64,000 nucleotides of DNA from Micromonospora fulviviridis. Its GTDB lineage: Bacteria > Actinomycetota > Actinomycetes > Mycobacteriales > Micromonosporaceae. The number at the start of each line of letters is the position of its first letter. Positions within the stretch are counted from its first letter, which is position 1. Where the stretch lies: positions 61,358-125,357 of the forward strand of contig NZ_BMRA01000013.1 in NCBI RefSeq assembly GCF_014648395.1, written 5' to 3'. The translations under genes were made by a program, and so were the position numbers. Below the pieces are notes generated by a model. That model saw only the letters and a program-made list of their open reading frames with translations. It had not been told where the DNA came from and searched no databases. This document shows, in pieces, positions 33,005 through 41,409 of the stretch.

Positions 33005-34006
33005 TCAGGCCGCCTGCAGCCCCTCGGCCCGGGCCAGCTCACGGAGCCGGCCGAGGGCCTGGATCTCCAGCTGGCGGATCCGCTCCCGGGAGAGCGAGAA
33101 CCGCGAGGCGACCTCGGTCAGCGAGTGCTCGCGCCCGTCCTCCAGGCCGTAGCGGGCCCGCATGATGCCGGCCGAACGGTCGTCGAGGTGGTTGAGCAGA
33201 CCCTCGATCCGCTGCCGCTCCAGGCCGGTGAGGACGATCTCCTCCGGCGACGGGGCGTCGCTGTCGGCGACCAGGTCGCCGAGGTTGGTGTCGCCGTCGT
33301 CGCCCACCGGGGTGTCCAGCGAGACGGTGTCCTGCGACCAGCGGCGCAGCTCGTTGACCCGCTCGACGGTGACGCCGAGCGCCGCCGCGATCTGCTCCGG
33401 CTCCGGGTCGCTGCCCAGCTCGCGGGTGAGCTGCCGGGCCACGTTGCGCATCCGGTTGACGTCCTCGACCAGGTGCACGGGCAGCCGCACCGTGCGCTCC
33501 TGCTGGGCGATCGCCCGGCTGATGGCCTGGCGGATCCACCACGTCGCGTAGGTGGAGAACTTGTAGCCGCGCTCGTAGTCGAACTTCTCGACCGCGCGGA
33601 CCAGGCCGGTGTTGCCCTCCTGGATCAGGTCCAGCATGGGCATGCCCGAGCGCACGTAGCGGCGGGCGATCGAGACGACCAGCCGCAGGTTGGCGCGGAT
33701 GAACAGGTCCTTCGCGCGCTCACCCTCGACGACCAGCCGCTCCAGGTCCTCCCGGTCGACGCCGTCGGGGACGCGGTCCTCGCCGAGCAGGTGCTCGGCG
33801 TACAGGCCGGCCTCGATGGCCTTGGAGAGGTCGACCTCCTTGGCGGCGTCCAGCAGCGGCGTCCGGGAGATCTCGTGCAGGTAGACGCCGACCAGGTCCC
33901 GCTCCTCGGCGACCTCGTCGGTACGCATGCCGATGTTCTTGTCCACGATTGCCACGGTCCCCTCGCTCGCGCCGGTTGCCCGGTTCCTTGCCATCCCCAC
34001 GTTCAT
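33005..34006 (-). CDS. Group-2 primary-like sigma-70 factor (HrdD/SigB type)
   Basis: A 333-aa sigma factor. Region 1.2 (DLVGVYLHEISRTPLL), region 2 (ANLRLVVSIARRYVRSGMPMLDLIQEGNTGLVRAVEKFDYERGYKFSTYATWWIRQAI is visible across about residues 95-160), region 3 (VEDVNRMRNVARQL) and region 4 with HTH (TEVASRFSLSRERIRQLEIQALGRLR). No long acidic N-terminus, so it is a group-2 factor rather than the housekeeping HrdB. ATG at 34006 is supported by GGGGAGG; the longer open frame lacks support. Confidence 0.9.
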   Translation of the reverse strand: MNVGMARNRATGASEGTVAIVDKNIGMRTDEVAEERDLVGVYLHEISRTPLLDAAKEVDLSKAIEAGLYAEHLLGEDRVPDGVDREDLERLVVEGERAKDLFIRANLRLVVSIARRYVRSGMPMLDLIQEGNTGLVRAVEKFDYERGYKFSTYATWWIRQAISRAIAQQERTVRLPVHLVEDVNRMRNVARQLTRELGSDPEPEQIAAALGVTVERVNELRRWSQDTVSLDTPVGDDGDTNLGDLVADSDAPSPEEIVLTGLERQRIEGLLNHLDDRSAGIMRARYGLEDGREHSLTEVASRFSLSRERIRQLEIQALGRLRELARAEGLQAA

Positions 34007-34454
34007 CAGCCCTCCCCGTAACCTCCGCTGTGCCCGTAGGTGCTGACACCTACACAACAGATGAGACGCGTCGGGGATTCCATGTCGTGAGTCGAAACTG
34101 TCACGAATGCCTGAGTAGTAGCTGAGAGCCCGGTCCATGTTTGCTGTCAGAACCCCTGCTCGGGTGGCCCGCGTACGCCCCCGTCGGAGGGCGTCGGAGC
34201 AGCGGCATCGTCGTCCACCCATGAAATCGCACCATTGCGAATTCCATGAACACAGCGACCCGCGTCACCGCGACATTGCGATCCTGGTCACTGCGAGATA
34301 CGCGTCCGCCGACCGGTCGGTTCAGCCACGGGTGAGGATTACCCCACGCCTGGTGGAACAATCCGCAGCGCGCGGGACGTCCCCTCCCGCCACGTGATAC
34401 GTGTCGCACCGGTCGTCCGGATGCGGCCGGGAGGGGATCCGGCGGGCGGAGTTG
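34007..34454. other. 448-bp intergenic region upstream of the sigma gene
   Basis: Lower GC than average, with elements such as CACGTGATACGTG at about 34394. It must contain the sigma-gene promoter. Open frames here (34137-34397 plus strand, 34101-34409 minus strand) show no ribosome site or recognisable domain. Confidence 0.4.
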
Positions 34455-35402
34455 TCAGGAGGCGAGCAGGGCGAGCGCGCCGCGTACCTGGTCGGCGGAG
34501 CGGGCCAGGGCGGCCCGGGCGGCGGAGACCTCGGCCCCGGACACGAGGGAGACGAGGGCGGTCTTCAGGTCGCCGTCGGCCTCGTTGAGGGCGCTGCGGC
34601 AGACCTCCTCGGCGCAGCCGGTGGCCTCCATGAGGATCGAGATCATGCGGCCGCGCAGCTTCGCGTTGGTGGCCACCATGTCGATCATGAGGTTCGAGTA
34701 GACCCGGCCGAGGCGCACCATCACGGCCGTGGAGAACGTGTTGAGCACCAGCTTCTGCGCGGTGCCCGCCTTCATGCGGGTCGACCCGGTGACCACCTCG
34801 GGTCCGGTGTCCACCCCGATGAAGACATCCACCGACCCGGCGGCGGCGGCCTCCGGATTGGCGCAGAGCAGCACGGTCGCGGCCCCCTGCGCCCGGGACG
34901 CGGCGAGCGCCCCGAGGACGTACGGGGTGCGCCCGCTGGCGGCCAGCCCGACGACCAGGTCGCCGGGGCGTACGCACTCGGCGGCCTCGGCGGCGCCGCC
35001 GCGCTCGTCGTCCTCGGCGTCCTCGACGGCCCGCCACATGGCCTCGGGACCGCCGGCCAGGTGCGCGCAGAACCAGTGCCGCGGCGAGTTGAAGGTGGGC
35101 GCCAGCTCGGCGGCGTCCAGCACGCCGAGGCGGCCGGAGGTGCCGGCACCGAAGTAGTGCACCCGGTTCCCGCCGCGCAGCGCGGCGACGGCCAGGTCGA
35201 CGGTCTCGGCGATCTCGTCGAGGACGGCGGCCACCGCTGCGGGCACCCGCCGGTCCGCCTCGTTGATGACGGTGAGCACGTCCCGGGTCGACATCAGGTC
35301 GAGGTCGAGGCTCTGCGGGTTGCGCCGCTCGGTGGGGGCGCCCACCCGGACCACGGGCCGTACCGGGGCCATCTCGTCCCGCTCCACCCGCCCTGCCGTC
35401 AT
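34455..35402 (-). CDS. murQ: N-acetylmuramic acid 6-phosphate etherase
   Basis: A 315-aa SIS-domain lyase that splits MurNAc-6-phosphate into GlcNAc-6-phosphate and lactate in cell-wall recycling. Family signature seen: RNPQSLDLDLMSTRDVLTVIN, YFGAGTSGRLGVLDAAELAPTF (SIS), VIGLAASGRTPYV-type loop, TGSTRMKAGTAQKLVLNTFST and AKLRGRM. The ATG at 35402 overlaps the TGA of the upstream regulator as ATGA, so expression is coupled. No dedicated MurNAc PTS is next to it. Confidence 0.93.
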   Translation of the reverse strand: MTAGRVERDEMAPVRPVVRVGAPTERRNPQSLDLDLMSTRDVLTVINEADRRVPAAVAAVLDEIAETVDLAVAALRGGNRVHYFGAGTSGRLGVLDAAELAPTFNSPRHWFCAHLAGGPEAMWRAVEDAEDDERGGAAEAAECVRPGDLVVGLAASGRTPYVLGALAASRAQGAATVLLCANPEAAAAGSVDVFIGVDTGPEVVTGSTRMKAGTAQKLVLNTFSTAVMVRLGRVYSNLMIDMVATNAKLRGRMISILMEATGCAEEVCRSALNEADGDLKTALVSLVSGAEVSAARAALARSADQVRGALALLAS

Positions 35403-36313
35403 GCCCGCCTCCGGCCGGCGCCCACCCGGTGGGACCGGACCGCCTCGGCGGTCGCCTCCAGAGCCTTCCTGGCCTTGGTCCGGTTCCGCGCGGCCACGCC
35501 GACGAAGAGGCAGTCGACCACGGTCAGCTGGGCCAGCCGGCTGGCCATCGCGCCGGAGCGGTAGGTGGTCTCCCGGGCCGCGGTGGTCAGCACGTGGTCG
35601 GCGACCTCGGTGATCGGCGAGCGGGGGAAGTTGGTCAGCGCGACCGTGGTGGCCCCCCGGGCGCGGGCCTGCTCGAGCACCTCGATGACGTCGGAGGTGG
35701 TGCCGGTGTGCGAGATGCCGACCGCGACGTCGCCGCGGCCGAGCAGGGCGGCCGAGGTGAGCGCGGTGTGCACGTCCGGGAAGTAGAAGGCGGTGCGGCC
35801 GATGCGGTGCAGCTTCTGCTGGAAGTCCGAGGCGACGAAGCCGCTGGCGCCGGCGCCGTAGACGTCGATCCGGCCGGCCGCGACGATCGCCTCGACCACC
35901 TGCTCGCAGACGGCGGGATCGAGCTGCTCGGCGGTCTCCTCGACCGCCCGCGCGTCGTTGAACGCGATGGTGGCGATGATCTGCGCGAGGTCGGCGCCGG
36001 GCGGGATGTCGCCGCCGACCACCCGGGCGTCCGGTGGCTCGACCCGGCGGGCGGCCTCGGCGGCGAGCCGGATGCGCAGCTGGGGGTAGCCGTCCATGCC
36101 GACCGACCGGCAGAACCGGATGACGGTGGCCTCGGATGTCTCGGCGGCGGTGGCGAGGTCGGTGATGGTGCGCCGGGCGGCGTCAGCCGGATCGGACACG
36201 ACCAGCCGGGCCACCCGCTGCTCGGCCGGGGACAGCGAGGGGAGCAGGCCGCTGATGTGGACGATCAGTCCACCCGGCTCGTGACTCGCAGAAATCTTCG
36301 GACTCTTCGCCAC
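35399..36313 (-). CDS. murR: MurR/RpiR-family transcriptional regulator
   Basis: A 304-aa regulator: N-terminal RpiR HTH (residues 20-95; LSPAEQRVARLVVSDP, TITDLATAAETSEATVIRFCRSVG) and C-terminal SIS sugar-phosphate-binding domain (VYGAGASGFVASDFQQKLHRIG; VGISHTGTTSDVIEVLEQARARGA). It would repress murQ until MurNAc-6-P binds (family knowledge). Start GTG at 36313 has TAAGTT (36320-36325) 6 nt upstream. Overlaps murQ; symbol by family and neighbour. Confidence 0.85.
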   Translation of the reverse strand: MAKSPKISASHEPGGLIVHISGLLPSLSPAEQRVARLVVSDPADAARRTITDLATAAETSEATVIRFCRSVGMDGYPQLRIRLAAEAARRVEPPDARVVGGDIPPGADLAQIIATIAFNDARAVEETAEQLDPAVCEQVVEAIVAAGRIDVYGAGASGFVASDFQQKLHRIGRTAFYFPDVHTALTSAALLGRGDVAVGISHTGTTSDVIEVLEQARARGATTVALTNFPRSPITEVADHVLTTAARETTYRSGAMASRLAQLTVVDCLFVGVAARNRTKARKALEATAEAVRSHRVGAGRRRA

Positions 36314-36315
36314 GG

Positions 36316-36332
36316 ATGAAACTTACTTTCAT
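36316..36332 (-). promoter_or_regulatory. Palindromic MurR-type operator covering the -10 box
   Basis: Arms ATGAAA/TTTCAT separated by 5 nt (ATGAAACTTACTTTCAT on the plus strand), with the murR -10 TAAGTT inside it. A repressor bound here would block the leaderless promoter directly. Confidence 0.6.
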
Positions 36333-36624
36333 GAGGCGTGACCGTCAACCATGACGGCGCGTATCGGGAAAAGTACCGCCTTCCGCGCCCGCCCCCCGCG
36401 CCAAGGGTGCCATTCCCGCAGCCCCGCCGCCTCCTCCGCTGCGGTCGACTCCGCCCCGCCGGCCGACGGGCGGCTCGGCCGTCGCGCCCGCCGTACCGGC
36501 CGGACGGCCTTGCCGAGGTCACCGGTCGGCCGGCCCCCGCGCGCCGACCAACATCGACCAGCATCGACGGGGCTGGATCGGGGCCCGGTCACCGCCGGGC
36601 CGGCCGGGCGGTTAGCGTGTGCCC

Positions 36625-37314
36625 ATGGCGGAGCGGACGGTGCTGGTGACCGGGGGCACGGGCGGGCTGGGCGGTGCGGTCACCGCCGCCTTCCTGAAGG
36701 CCGGCTGGCGGGTGGTCGTACCCGAACGGGAGGGTGGCGGGGCGACGGCGCCGGCCGCCGGGCCGGTCCGGGTGACGGCGGACCTGCTGGACCCCGCCGG
36801 GGCCGCGCGGGCGGTGGTCGTCGCCGCCGCCGAGCCGGCCGCGCCGCTGCGCGCCGTGGTCAACCTGGTCGGCGGTTACGCCAGCGGCGGGCTGGTGCAC
36901 GAGACCCCGATCGAGGAGTTCGACCGGATGCTGCGGATCAACCTGCGCCCCACCTACCTGGTCACCCAGGCCGCGCTGCCGCACCTCGTGGCGGCCGGCG
37001 GCGGCGCGGTGGTCTGCGTGTCGGCGCGGGCCGCGGTGGCCCCGTTCCCCGGCGCGGCCGGCTACGCCACGGCCAAGGCGGCCGTGCAGGCCTTCGCCAA
37101 CGCCGTCGCCGTGGAGTACCGGCAGCGCGGGGTGCGCTGCAACACCGTGCTGCCCAGCGTGATCGACACCCCGGCCAACCGGGCCGCCCAGCCGGATGCC
37201 GACCACCGGCGCTGGGTCCCGCCGGCCGAGATCGCCGCGGTGATCCGCTTCCTGGCCTCCGACGAGTCGGCGCCGACCAGCGGGGCCGGCATCCCGGTCT
37301 ACGGGCGGGCCTGA
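36625..37314 (+). CDS. Short-chain dehydrogenase/reductase
   Basis: A 229-aa SDR oxidoreductase: NAD(P) motif VTGGTGGLGGAV (residues 7-18), NLVGGY-type strand after loop DLLDPAGAAR, catalytic Ser in CVSARAAVAPF, Tyr-x-x-x-Lys in GYATAKAAVQAF, and a typical PSVIDTPANR and SGAGIPVYG C-terminus. Substrate unknown. ATG at 36625 has TAGCGT (36613-36618) 6 nt upstream. The last 16 nt overlap the convergent kinase-like gene. Confidence 0.88.
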   Translation: MAERTVLVTGGTGGLGGAVTAAFLKAGWRVVVPEREGGGATAPAAGPVRVTADLLDPAGAARAVVVAAAEPAAPLRAVVNLVGGYASGGLVHETPIEEFDRMLRINLRPTYLVTQAALPHLVAAGGGAVVCVSARAAVAPFPGAAGYATAKAAVQAFANAVAVEYRQRGVRCNTVLPSVIDTPANRAAQPDADHRRWVPPAEIAAVIRFLASDESAPTSGAGIPVYGRA

Positions 37315-38030
37315 GCCGGCACCGGTTCGCCCCGCCCCGCCCCGCCGGACGGCGGTCGGGTGTCGCCCGGGTCCGGGTCGGCCGGCGAGGGCGGGTCGCC
37401 GGGAAGCCACTCGGTCAGGTGCGCGCGGATCCGGCGGGAGACCTCCTCCGGGGTGCCGCTGCCGTCGACCACCACGAAGCCGCCGTACTCCGGCAGGGTC
37501 CGGTACGCGGTGGCCGCGGCGCTGAGCCACTGCATGCTCTCGTGGTCGGTGCCGCGCCGCTCGATCCGCCGGTACGCCTCGGCCGGGTCCACGGTGAGCA
37601 GGAAGGTGACCCGGGGCGGCGGGAAGACCCGGTAACCGGCCCGGGCCAGCCGCTCCCAGCGCTGCCCGCCGTGCGCGCGGATGCTGGCGTACTGGCAGGC
37701 GGACCAGCGGTCCATGACGGCCGTCCGGCCGGTCACCAGGCAGCTCAGCAGGGCGAGCGCGATGGCCAGCCAGCGGAGCACGGACTCCAGGGCGAGCAGT
37801 CCGTTGCGCCCCACGAGCCGCTGCGCGTCGGGCCGGCCGACGCGCTGGGCCAGCCGGCCGAGCCAGCGGCGGCCGCCGGCGTTGCGGTGGTAGGTGGCGG
37901 GGTGGCCCGCGGCGGTGAGCGCCTCGGCGAGCCGGTGGGCCTGAGTGGTCTTGCCCGAGCCGTCGATGCCGATCAGGGCGACGGCGCGCAGTCGGGCCCT
38001 GCCGCGCCGCACCCGCAGTGACCTGGCCAC
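37299..38030 (-). CDS. Thymidylate-kinase-like P-loop protein
   Basis: A 243-aa P-loop kinase. Walker A ALIGIDGSGKTT at residues 18-28; DRWSACQYASIRAHGG includes the DR(Y/W) thymidylate-kinase motif; LTVDPAEAYRRIERRG is the lid region. A hydrophobic segment ALESVLRWLAIALALLSCLVTG is unusual for true dTMP kinase. Thus a paralogue of uncertain substrate rather than Tmk. GTG at 38030 has TAGCCT (38038-38043) 7 nt upstream, leaderless. Confidence 0.8.
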   Translation of the reverse strand: MARSLRVRRGRARLRAVALIGIDGSGKTTQAHRLAEALTAAGHPATYHRNAGGRRWLGRLAQRVGRPDAQRLVGRNGLLALESVLRWLAIALALLSCLVTGRTAVMDRWSACQYASIRAHGGQRWERLARAGYRVFPPPRVTFLLTVDPAEAYRRIERRGTDHESMQWLSAAATAYRTLPEYGGFVVVDGSGTPEEVSRRIRAHLTEWLPGDPPSPADPDPGDTRPPSGGAGRGEPVPAQARP

Positions 38031-38182
38031 CCTGACGAGGCTATCCGACCCGCGCTCGCCTTCGGCGGTTTGTCCGCATCTGTCCCCAGCAGGTCAACGC
38101 GCGCCCGCAACAGGTGTGGCCGACCCGTACGCCGGGTACGCAACTTCATTCCCACCGCCACCTACGACGACGGGAGACCCAG

Positions 38183-38764
38183 ATGGCCGAGCGCGGGGAC
38201 GAGACCCTGGTGCACACGCTGAAGAAGGTCGCCGCCGTGCTCAAGCAGTCCGAGATCCCCTTCGCGCTGGGCGGCAGCTTCGCCGTGTACGCCCACGGCG
38301 GGCACTCCAGCGACCACGACGTGGACTTCCTGATCCGGCACGAGGACGTGGACCGGGCCCTGGAGGCGCTGGTGGAGGCCGGCTTCACGGCCGAGCGCCC
38401 GCCCGAGGACTGGCTGGTCAAGGTCTACGACGAGGGCCGGATGGTGGACCTGATCCACCGGCCGATCGAGACCCCGGTGACCGAGGAGACCTTCGCCGAC
38501 ACCATCGTGCGGCCGGTCGACGCCATCCACATGCCGGTGCTCTCGGCCAGCCAGCTCATGGTGCACAAGCTGCTCAGCTTCTCCCAGCACTACTGCGACT
38601 TCGCCCGGGCCCTGCCGCTCGCGCGCTCGCTGCGGGAACAGATCGACTGGGAACGGGTACGGAAGGAGACGCAGCACTCGCCGTACGCCGAGGCGTTCCT
38701 GGTGCTGCTCGACCGGCTGGACGTGCTGCCCGGCGGCGCGCCCGGAGGAAGGGAGACCTCGTGA
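38183..38764 (+). CDS. Nucleotidyltransferase-fold protein
   Basis: A 193-aa protein with the pol-beta-type motif: FALGGSFAVYAHGGHSSDHDVDFLI, where GGS is followed by the D-x-D metal pair (near residues 61-63), then WLVKVYDEGRMVDLIHRP. This pattern occurs in antibiotic or toxin-type nucleotidyltransferases and in AbiEii-like proteins; catalytic substrate here is unknown. GGGAG is about 7 nt before the ATG at 38183. Its stop overlaps the next GTG (GTGA), so it heads a three-gene operon. Confidence 0.8.
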   Translation: MAERGDETLVHTLKKVAAVLKQSEIPFALGGSFAVYAHGGHSSDHDVDFLIRHEDVDRALEALVEAGFTAERPPEDWLVKVYDEGRMVDLIHRPIETPVTEETFADTIVRPVDAIHMPVLSASQLMVHKLLSFSQHYCDFARALPLARSLREQIDWERVRKETQHSPYAEAFLVLLDRLDVLPGGAPGGRETS

Positions 38765-39030
38765 CCGAGCATCACGGCGGCGGGCCGCCCGACGAGTACG
38801 TCGAGGCGGAGATCCAGAGCATGTTGGCCGAGGACCCGGACGTCGCCGAGCAGGGCATCACCGTGGTGCGCCGCGAGCGCGGCCTGGTGCTCTACGGCGA
38901 GGTGGAGAGCCCGCACCGGCGGGAGGAGATCCTCCGCCGCGTGGCCGAGCGCTTCCCGGACCTCCCGATCACCAGCGACATCGGCGTGATCCGCACGCAG
39001 GCACCCACCCAGGTCGAGGAGCTGCCGTGA
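38761..39030 (+). CDS. BON-like small protein, 89 aa
   Basis: Begins MTEHHGGGPPDEYVEAEIQ; DVAEQGITVVRRERGLVLYGEVESPHRREEILRRVAERFPDL is a BON-like alpha/beta unit. No signal peptide, so cytoplasmic. GTG at 38761 overlaps the previous stop. Coupled to the nucleotidyltransferase-fold gene; metallophosphoesterase follows. Confidence 0.75.
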   Translation: MTEHHGGGPPDEYVEAEIQSMLAEDPDVAEQGITVVRRERGLVLYGEVESPHRREEILRRVAERFPDLPITSDIGVIRTQAPTQVEELP

Positions 39031-39040
39031 AGGAGGTTCG

Positions 39041-39766
39041 ATGGTGATCCGCATCGCCGCCGTCGGCGACGTGCACCTGGACCAGGACGTGGTCGGCCGG
39101 TTCCGGCCCGCGCTCGAGGAACTGCCCGACTGCGCGGACGTGCTGCTGCTCGCCGGGGACCTGACCCGGCACGGCACCGAGTCCGAGGCGCGGTGTGTGG
39201 CGCAGGAGTTCGGCAACCTCGGCGTGCCGGTGGTCACCGTGCTCGGCAACCACGACCACCAGTGCGACCAGGTGCCGCAGGTGGTCAAGGTGCTGGAGGA
39301 CGTCGGGATCACCGTGCTGGAGGGGACCGGGATCGTGCTGGAGTGCGCCGGCAGGCGGCTCGGCGTGGCCGGGGTGAAGGGCTTCGGCGGCGGGTTCGCC
39401 GGACGGTGCGCCAGCGACTTCGGCGAGCCGGAGATGAAGGCGTTCGTCCGGACCACCAACGAGAGCGCGGACGCCCTCGGCGCGGCGCTGCGCGGGCTGG
39501 ACTGCGACCTCCTGGTCGCGCTCACCCACTACTCCCCCGTGCCGGACACCCTCGCCGGCGAGCCGCTGGAGATCTACCCGTTCCTCGGCTGCTACCAGCT
39601 CGGCCAGGCGATCGACTCGGCGCCCACCGCGCTGGCCCTGCACGGGCACGCACACCACGGCAGCGAACGGGGCACGACCCCGGGGGGCGTACGGGTCCGC
39701 AACGTCGCGCACCCGGTCATCAAGCAGGCGTACAGCATCTTCCACGTGGGTGATCATCTCGACTGA
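39041..39766 (+). CDS. Metallophosphoesterase
   Basis: A 241-aa calcineurin-like phosphoesterase. Metal ligand motifs in order: GDVH (residues 9-12), LLLAGDLTRHG, VLGNHDHQ, LVALTHYSP and LHGHAHHGS. Preferred substrate unknown; family includes phosphodiesterases and nucleotidases. Ideal AAGGAGG ribosome site, 5 nt before ATG. Third gene of the operon begun at 38183. Confidence 0.9.
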   Translation: MVIRIAAVGDVHLDQDVVGRFRPALEELPDCADVLLLAGDLTRHGTESEARCVAQEFGNLGVPVVTVLGNHDHQCDQVPQVVKVLEDVGITVLEGTGIVLECAGRRLGVAGVKGFGGGFAGRCASDFGEPEMKAFVRTTNESADALGAALRGLDCDLLVALTHYSPVPDTLAGEPLEIYPFLGCYQLGQAIDSAPTALALHGHAHHGSERGTTPGGVRVRNVAHPVIKQAYSIFHVGDHLD

Positions 39767-39808
39767 GAAGCAGGTTTCCAGGATCCGACGGACGGGTATC
39801 CAGCCGAC

Positions 39809-39955
39809 ATGGAGCTGATTCTCTGGATTCTCGCAGTCGTACTGGTGGTCGCCGGCATCCTCGCGCTCTTCCGCCGGCAGATCCTGTGGGGCATCGTCCT
39901 CATCATCGTCGGCCTGCTGGTCGGCCCGGGTGGCGTCAGCATCTTCAACAATTAG
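39809..39955 (+). CDS. GPGG-motif small membrane protein, 48 aa
   Basis: Too short for common gene callers. Two short TM helices (LILWILAVVLVVAGILALF; ILWGIVLIIVGLLVG) end in the conserved GPGGVSIFN tail that names this actinobacterial family. TATCCA stands 6 nt before ATG. Function unknown; inner-membrane, possibly a subunit or regulator. Confidence 0.75.
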   Translation: MELILWILAVVLVVAGILALFRRQILWGIVLIIVGLLVGPGGVSIFNN

Positions 39956-40101
39956 CCGGTCGACCCTTCCACCACACCTGACCCGCCGGGGTCGTCGGGT
40001 CCGGCAGCCCAGTCCTCCCAGACCGGGGCTCCGGATCCGGCGACCCCGGCGTCGCGCTGCGCGGGCCGGTTTGTCCACCGCGCGGCCGGGCATCTGATGG
40101 C

Positions 40102-40596
40102 ATGACGATCTCGGGAACCATCCGGCGGGTCGGGCGCGGCCGGAGGTGGTGGGCCCTGCTGGGCTTCGGCGCCGCGGTGACCGTCGCGGCGGCCGTCGGC
40201 GCGCTCGGCGTGCGCAACACCCAGCAGGAGTACGCCGATCTCGCACAGCCGGCGTGGGCACCGCCGCCCTGGCTCTTCGGGCCGGTCTGGACCGTCCTCT
40301 ACGCGCTCATCGCGGTGGCCGGCTGGTTGGTCTGGCAGCGGGCCGGCTGGGGGCCGGCGCTGGGCGCCTGGGTCACCCAACTGGTCCTGAACGCGCTCTG
40401 GACCCCGCTCTTCTTCGGCGCCGGCCGCTACGGGCTGGCGTTCGCCGAGATCGTGCTGATGTGGCTGGCCATCGGGGTCACCGTGGCGCTGTTCCGGCGG
40501 GTTTCCGGGCGGGCGGCCCTGCTGCTGCTGCCGTACTGGGCCTGGGTGACCTTCGCGGCCGCGCTCAACCTCGCCATCTGGCAGCTGAACCGGTGA
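40102..40596 (+). CDS. TspO/MBR family protein
   Basis: A 164-aa five-helix membrane protein: YADLAQPAWAPPPWLFGPVWTVLYALIAVAGWLVW contains the TspO signature (Pro-Pro-W-FGPVWTxLY); WALLGFGAAVTVAAAVGAL and further helices follow, with the NALWTPLFFG segment. TspO proteins bind porphyrins or lipids. ATG at 40102 shows no ribosome site. Followed by a terminator hairpin. Confidence 0.9.
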   Translation: MTISGTIRRVGRGRRWWALLGFGAAVTVAAAVGALGVRNTQQEYADLAQPAWAPPPWLFGPVWTVLYALIAVAGWLVWQRAGWGPALGAWVTQLVLNALWTPLFFGAGRYGLAFAEIVLMWLAIGVTVALFRRVSGRAALLLLPYWAWVTFAAALNLAIWQLNR

Positions 40597-40599
40597 GCG

Positions 40600-40622
40600 G
40601 CGCGGGGCGGTCCGCCCCGCGC
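40600..40622. terminator. Short hairpin between convergent genes
   Basis: Perfect 10-bp stem (40600-40609 / 40613-40622), 3-nt loop, between the TspO and M23-peptidase genes. Confidence 0.65.
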
Positions 40623-40632
40623 CCACCCCGGG

Positions 40633-41409
40633 TCAGCAGCGCGGCACGCCGGGGATGTACCCGTCGTAGCCGGTGTAGACGTACGCGTCGGAGATGTACC
40701 GGCCGGAGCCGATCCGGTCCCAGATCGAGCTGGTGCCGTACGTGCCGGTGACCGAGGTGCCACTGGTCTGGCAGTAGATGGTGACGCTCGCGCCGTCGGC
40801 CACCGTGCCGACCGCGCTGTAGCCGGTGCCGGGGCCGGAGCGGACGGTCAGTGCCACGCCGGAGGTGGTGTTGACGGTGCCGGCGCCCGTGTTCGACCCG
40901 GCGCAGCCGTTGTCGCTGGTGTAGGTCTTGGTGCCCCAGTAGAGGGCGAGCGCCCCGTTGAACCGGACCTGGATGTCGTTGCCGCTGAGCCGCTGCTCGT
41001 AGTGCAGGTGCGGGCCGGTCGAGCCGCCGGTGCTGCCCACGTAGCCGATCACCCGGCCGTAGCCGACGACCTGCCCGACCGAGACGTTGAAGCTGCTCAG
41101 GTGGGCGTAGTAGGTGGTGTAGCCGTTGCCGTGGTCGATCCGGACGTACTTGCCGTAGCTGGTGCCGCCGAGGTCGGTGACCCGGTCGACGGTGCCGGGC
41201 GCGCTGGCCACCACCGGGTCGCCGAGGTCGTCCGTGCGGTTGAAGTCGATGGCGTAGGCCGGGCTGTGGTCGGACCGGGTCTGGCCGGACCAGGACTGGT
41301 TGCAGGGGAACGGAACCTTGAACGTCGGCGCGGCCATGGCCGGGGCCGCCGGCACCAGGGCCACGAGGACGGCCGCCACCGCCGCGAGGCTGAACCAGCG
41401 CTTGCGCAT
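40633..41409 (-). CDS. Secreted M23 metallopeptidase with SH3-like domain
   Basis: A 258-aa secreted protein: signal peptide 1-27 (VAAVLVALVPAAPAMA), an M23/LytM domain (about residues 30-160) with metal motifs SPAYAIDFN (the H-x(n)-D part in RSDHSPAYAIDF) and PHLHYEQ, and a C-terminal SH3-type domain (GVALTVRSGPGTGYSAVG). Such enzymes cut peptidoglycan cross-links or glycyl links. AGGAGG, 7 nt before ATG. A GAAAGTTTTC palindrome at about 41427-41436 may be a regulatory site. Confidence 0.9.
   Translation of the reverse strand: MRKRWFSLAAVAAVLVALVPAAPAMAAPTFKVPFPCNQSWSGQTRSDHSPAYAIDFNRTDDLGDPVVASAPGTVDRVTDLGGTSYGKYVRIDHGNGYTTYYAHLSSFNVSVGQVVGYGRVIGYVGSTGGSTGPHLHYEQRLSGNDIQVRFNGALALYWGTKTYTSDNGCAGSNTGAGTVNTTSGVALTVRSGPGTGYSAVGTVADGASVTIYCQTSGTSVTGTYGTSSIWDRIGSGRYISDAYVYTGYDGYIPGVPRC

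Noticed and set aside
34137..34397. Plus-strand frame of 86 aa upstream of the sigma gene
   Set aside because: No ribosome site or family; sits in a likely promoter region.
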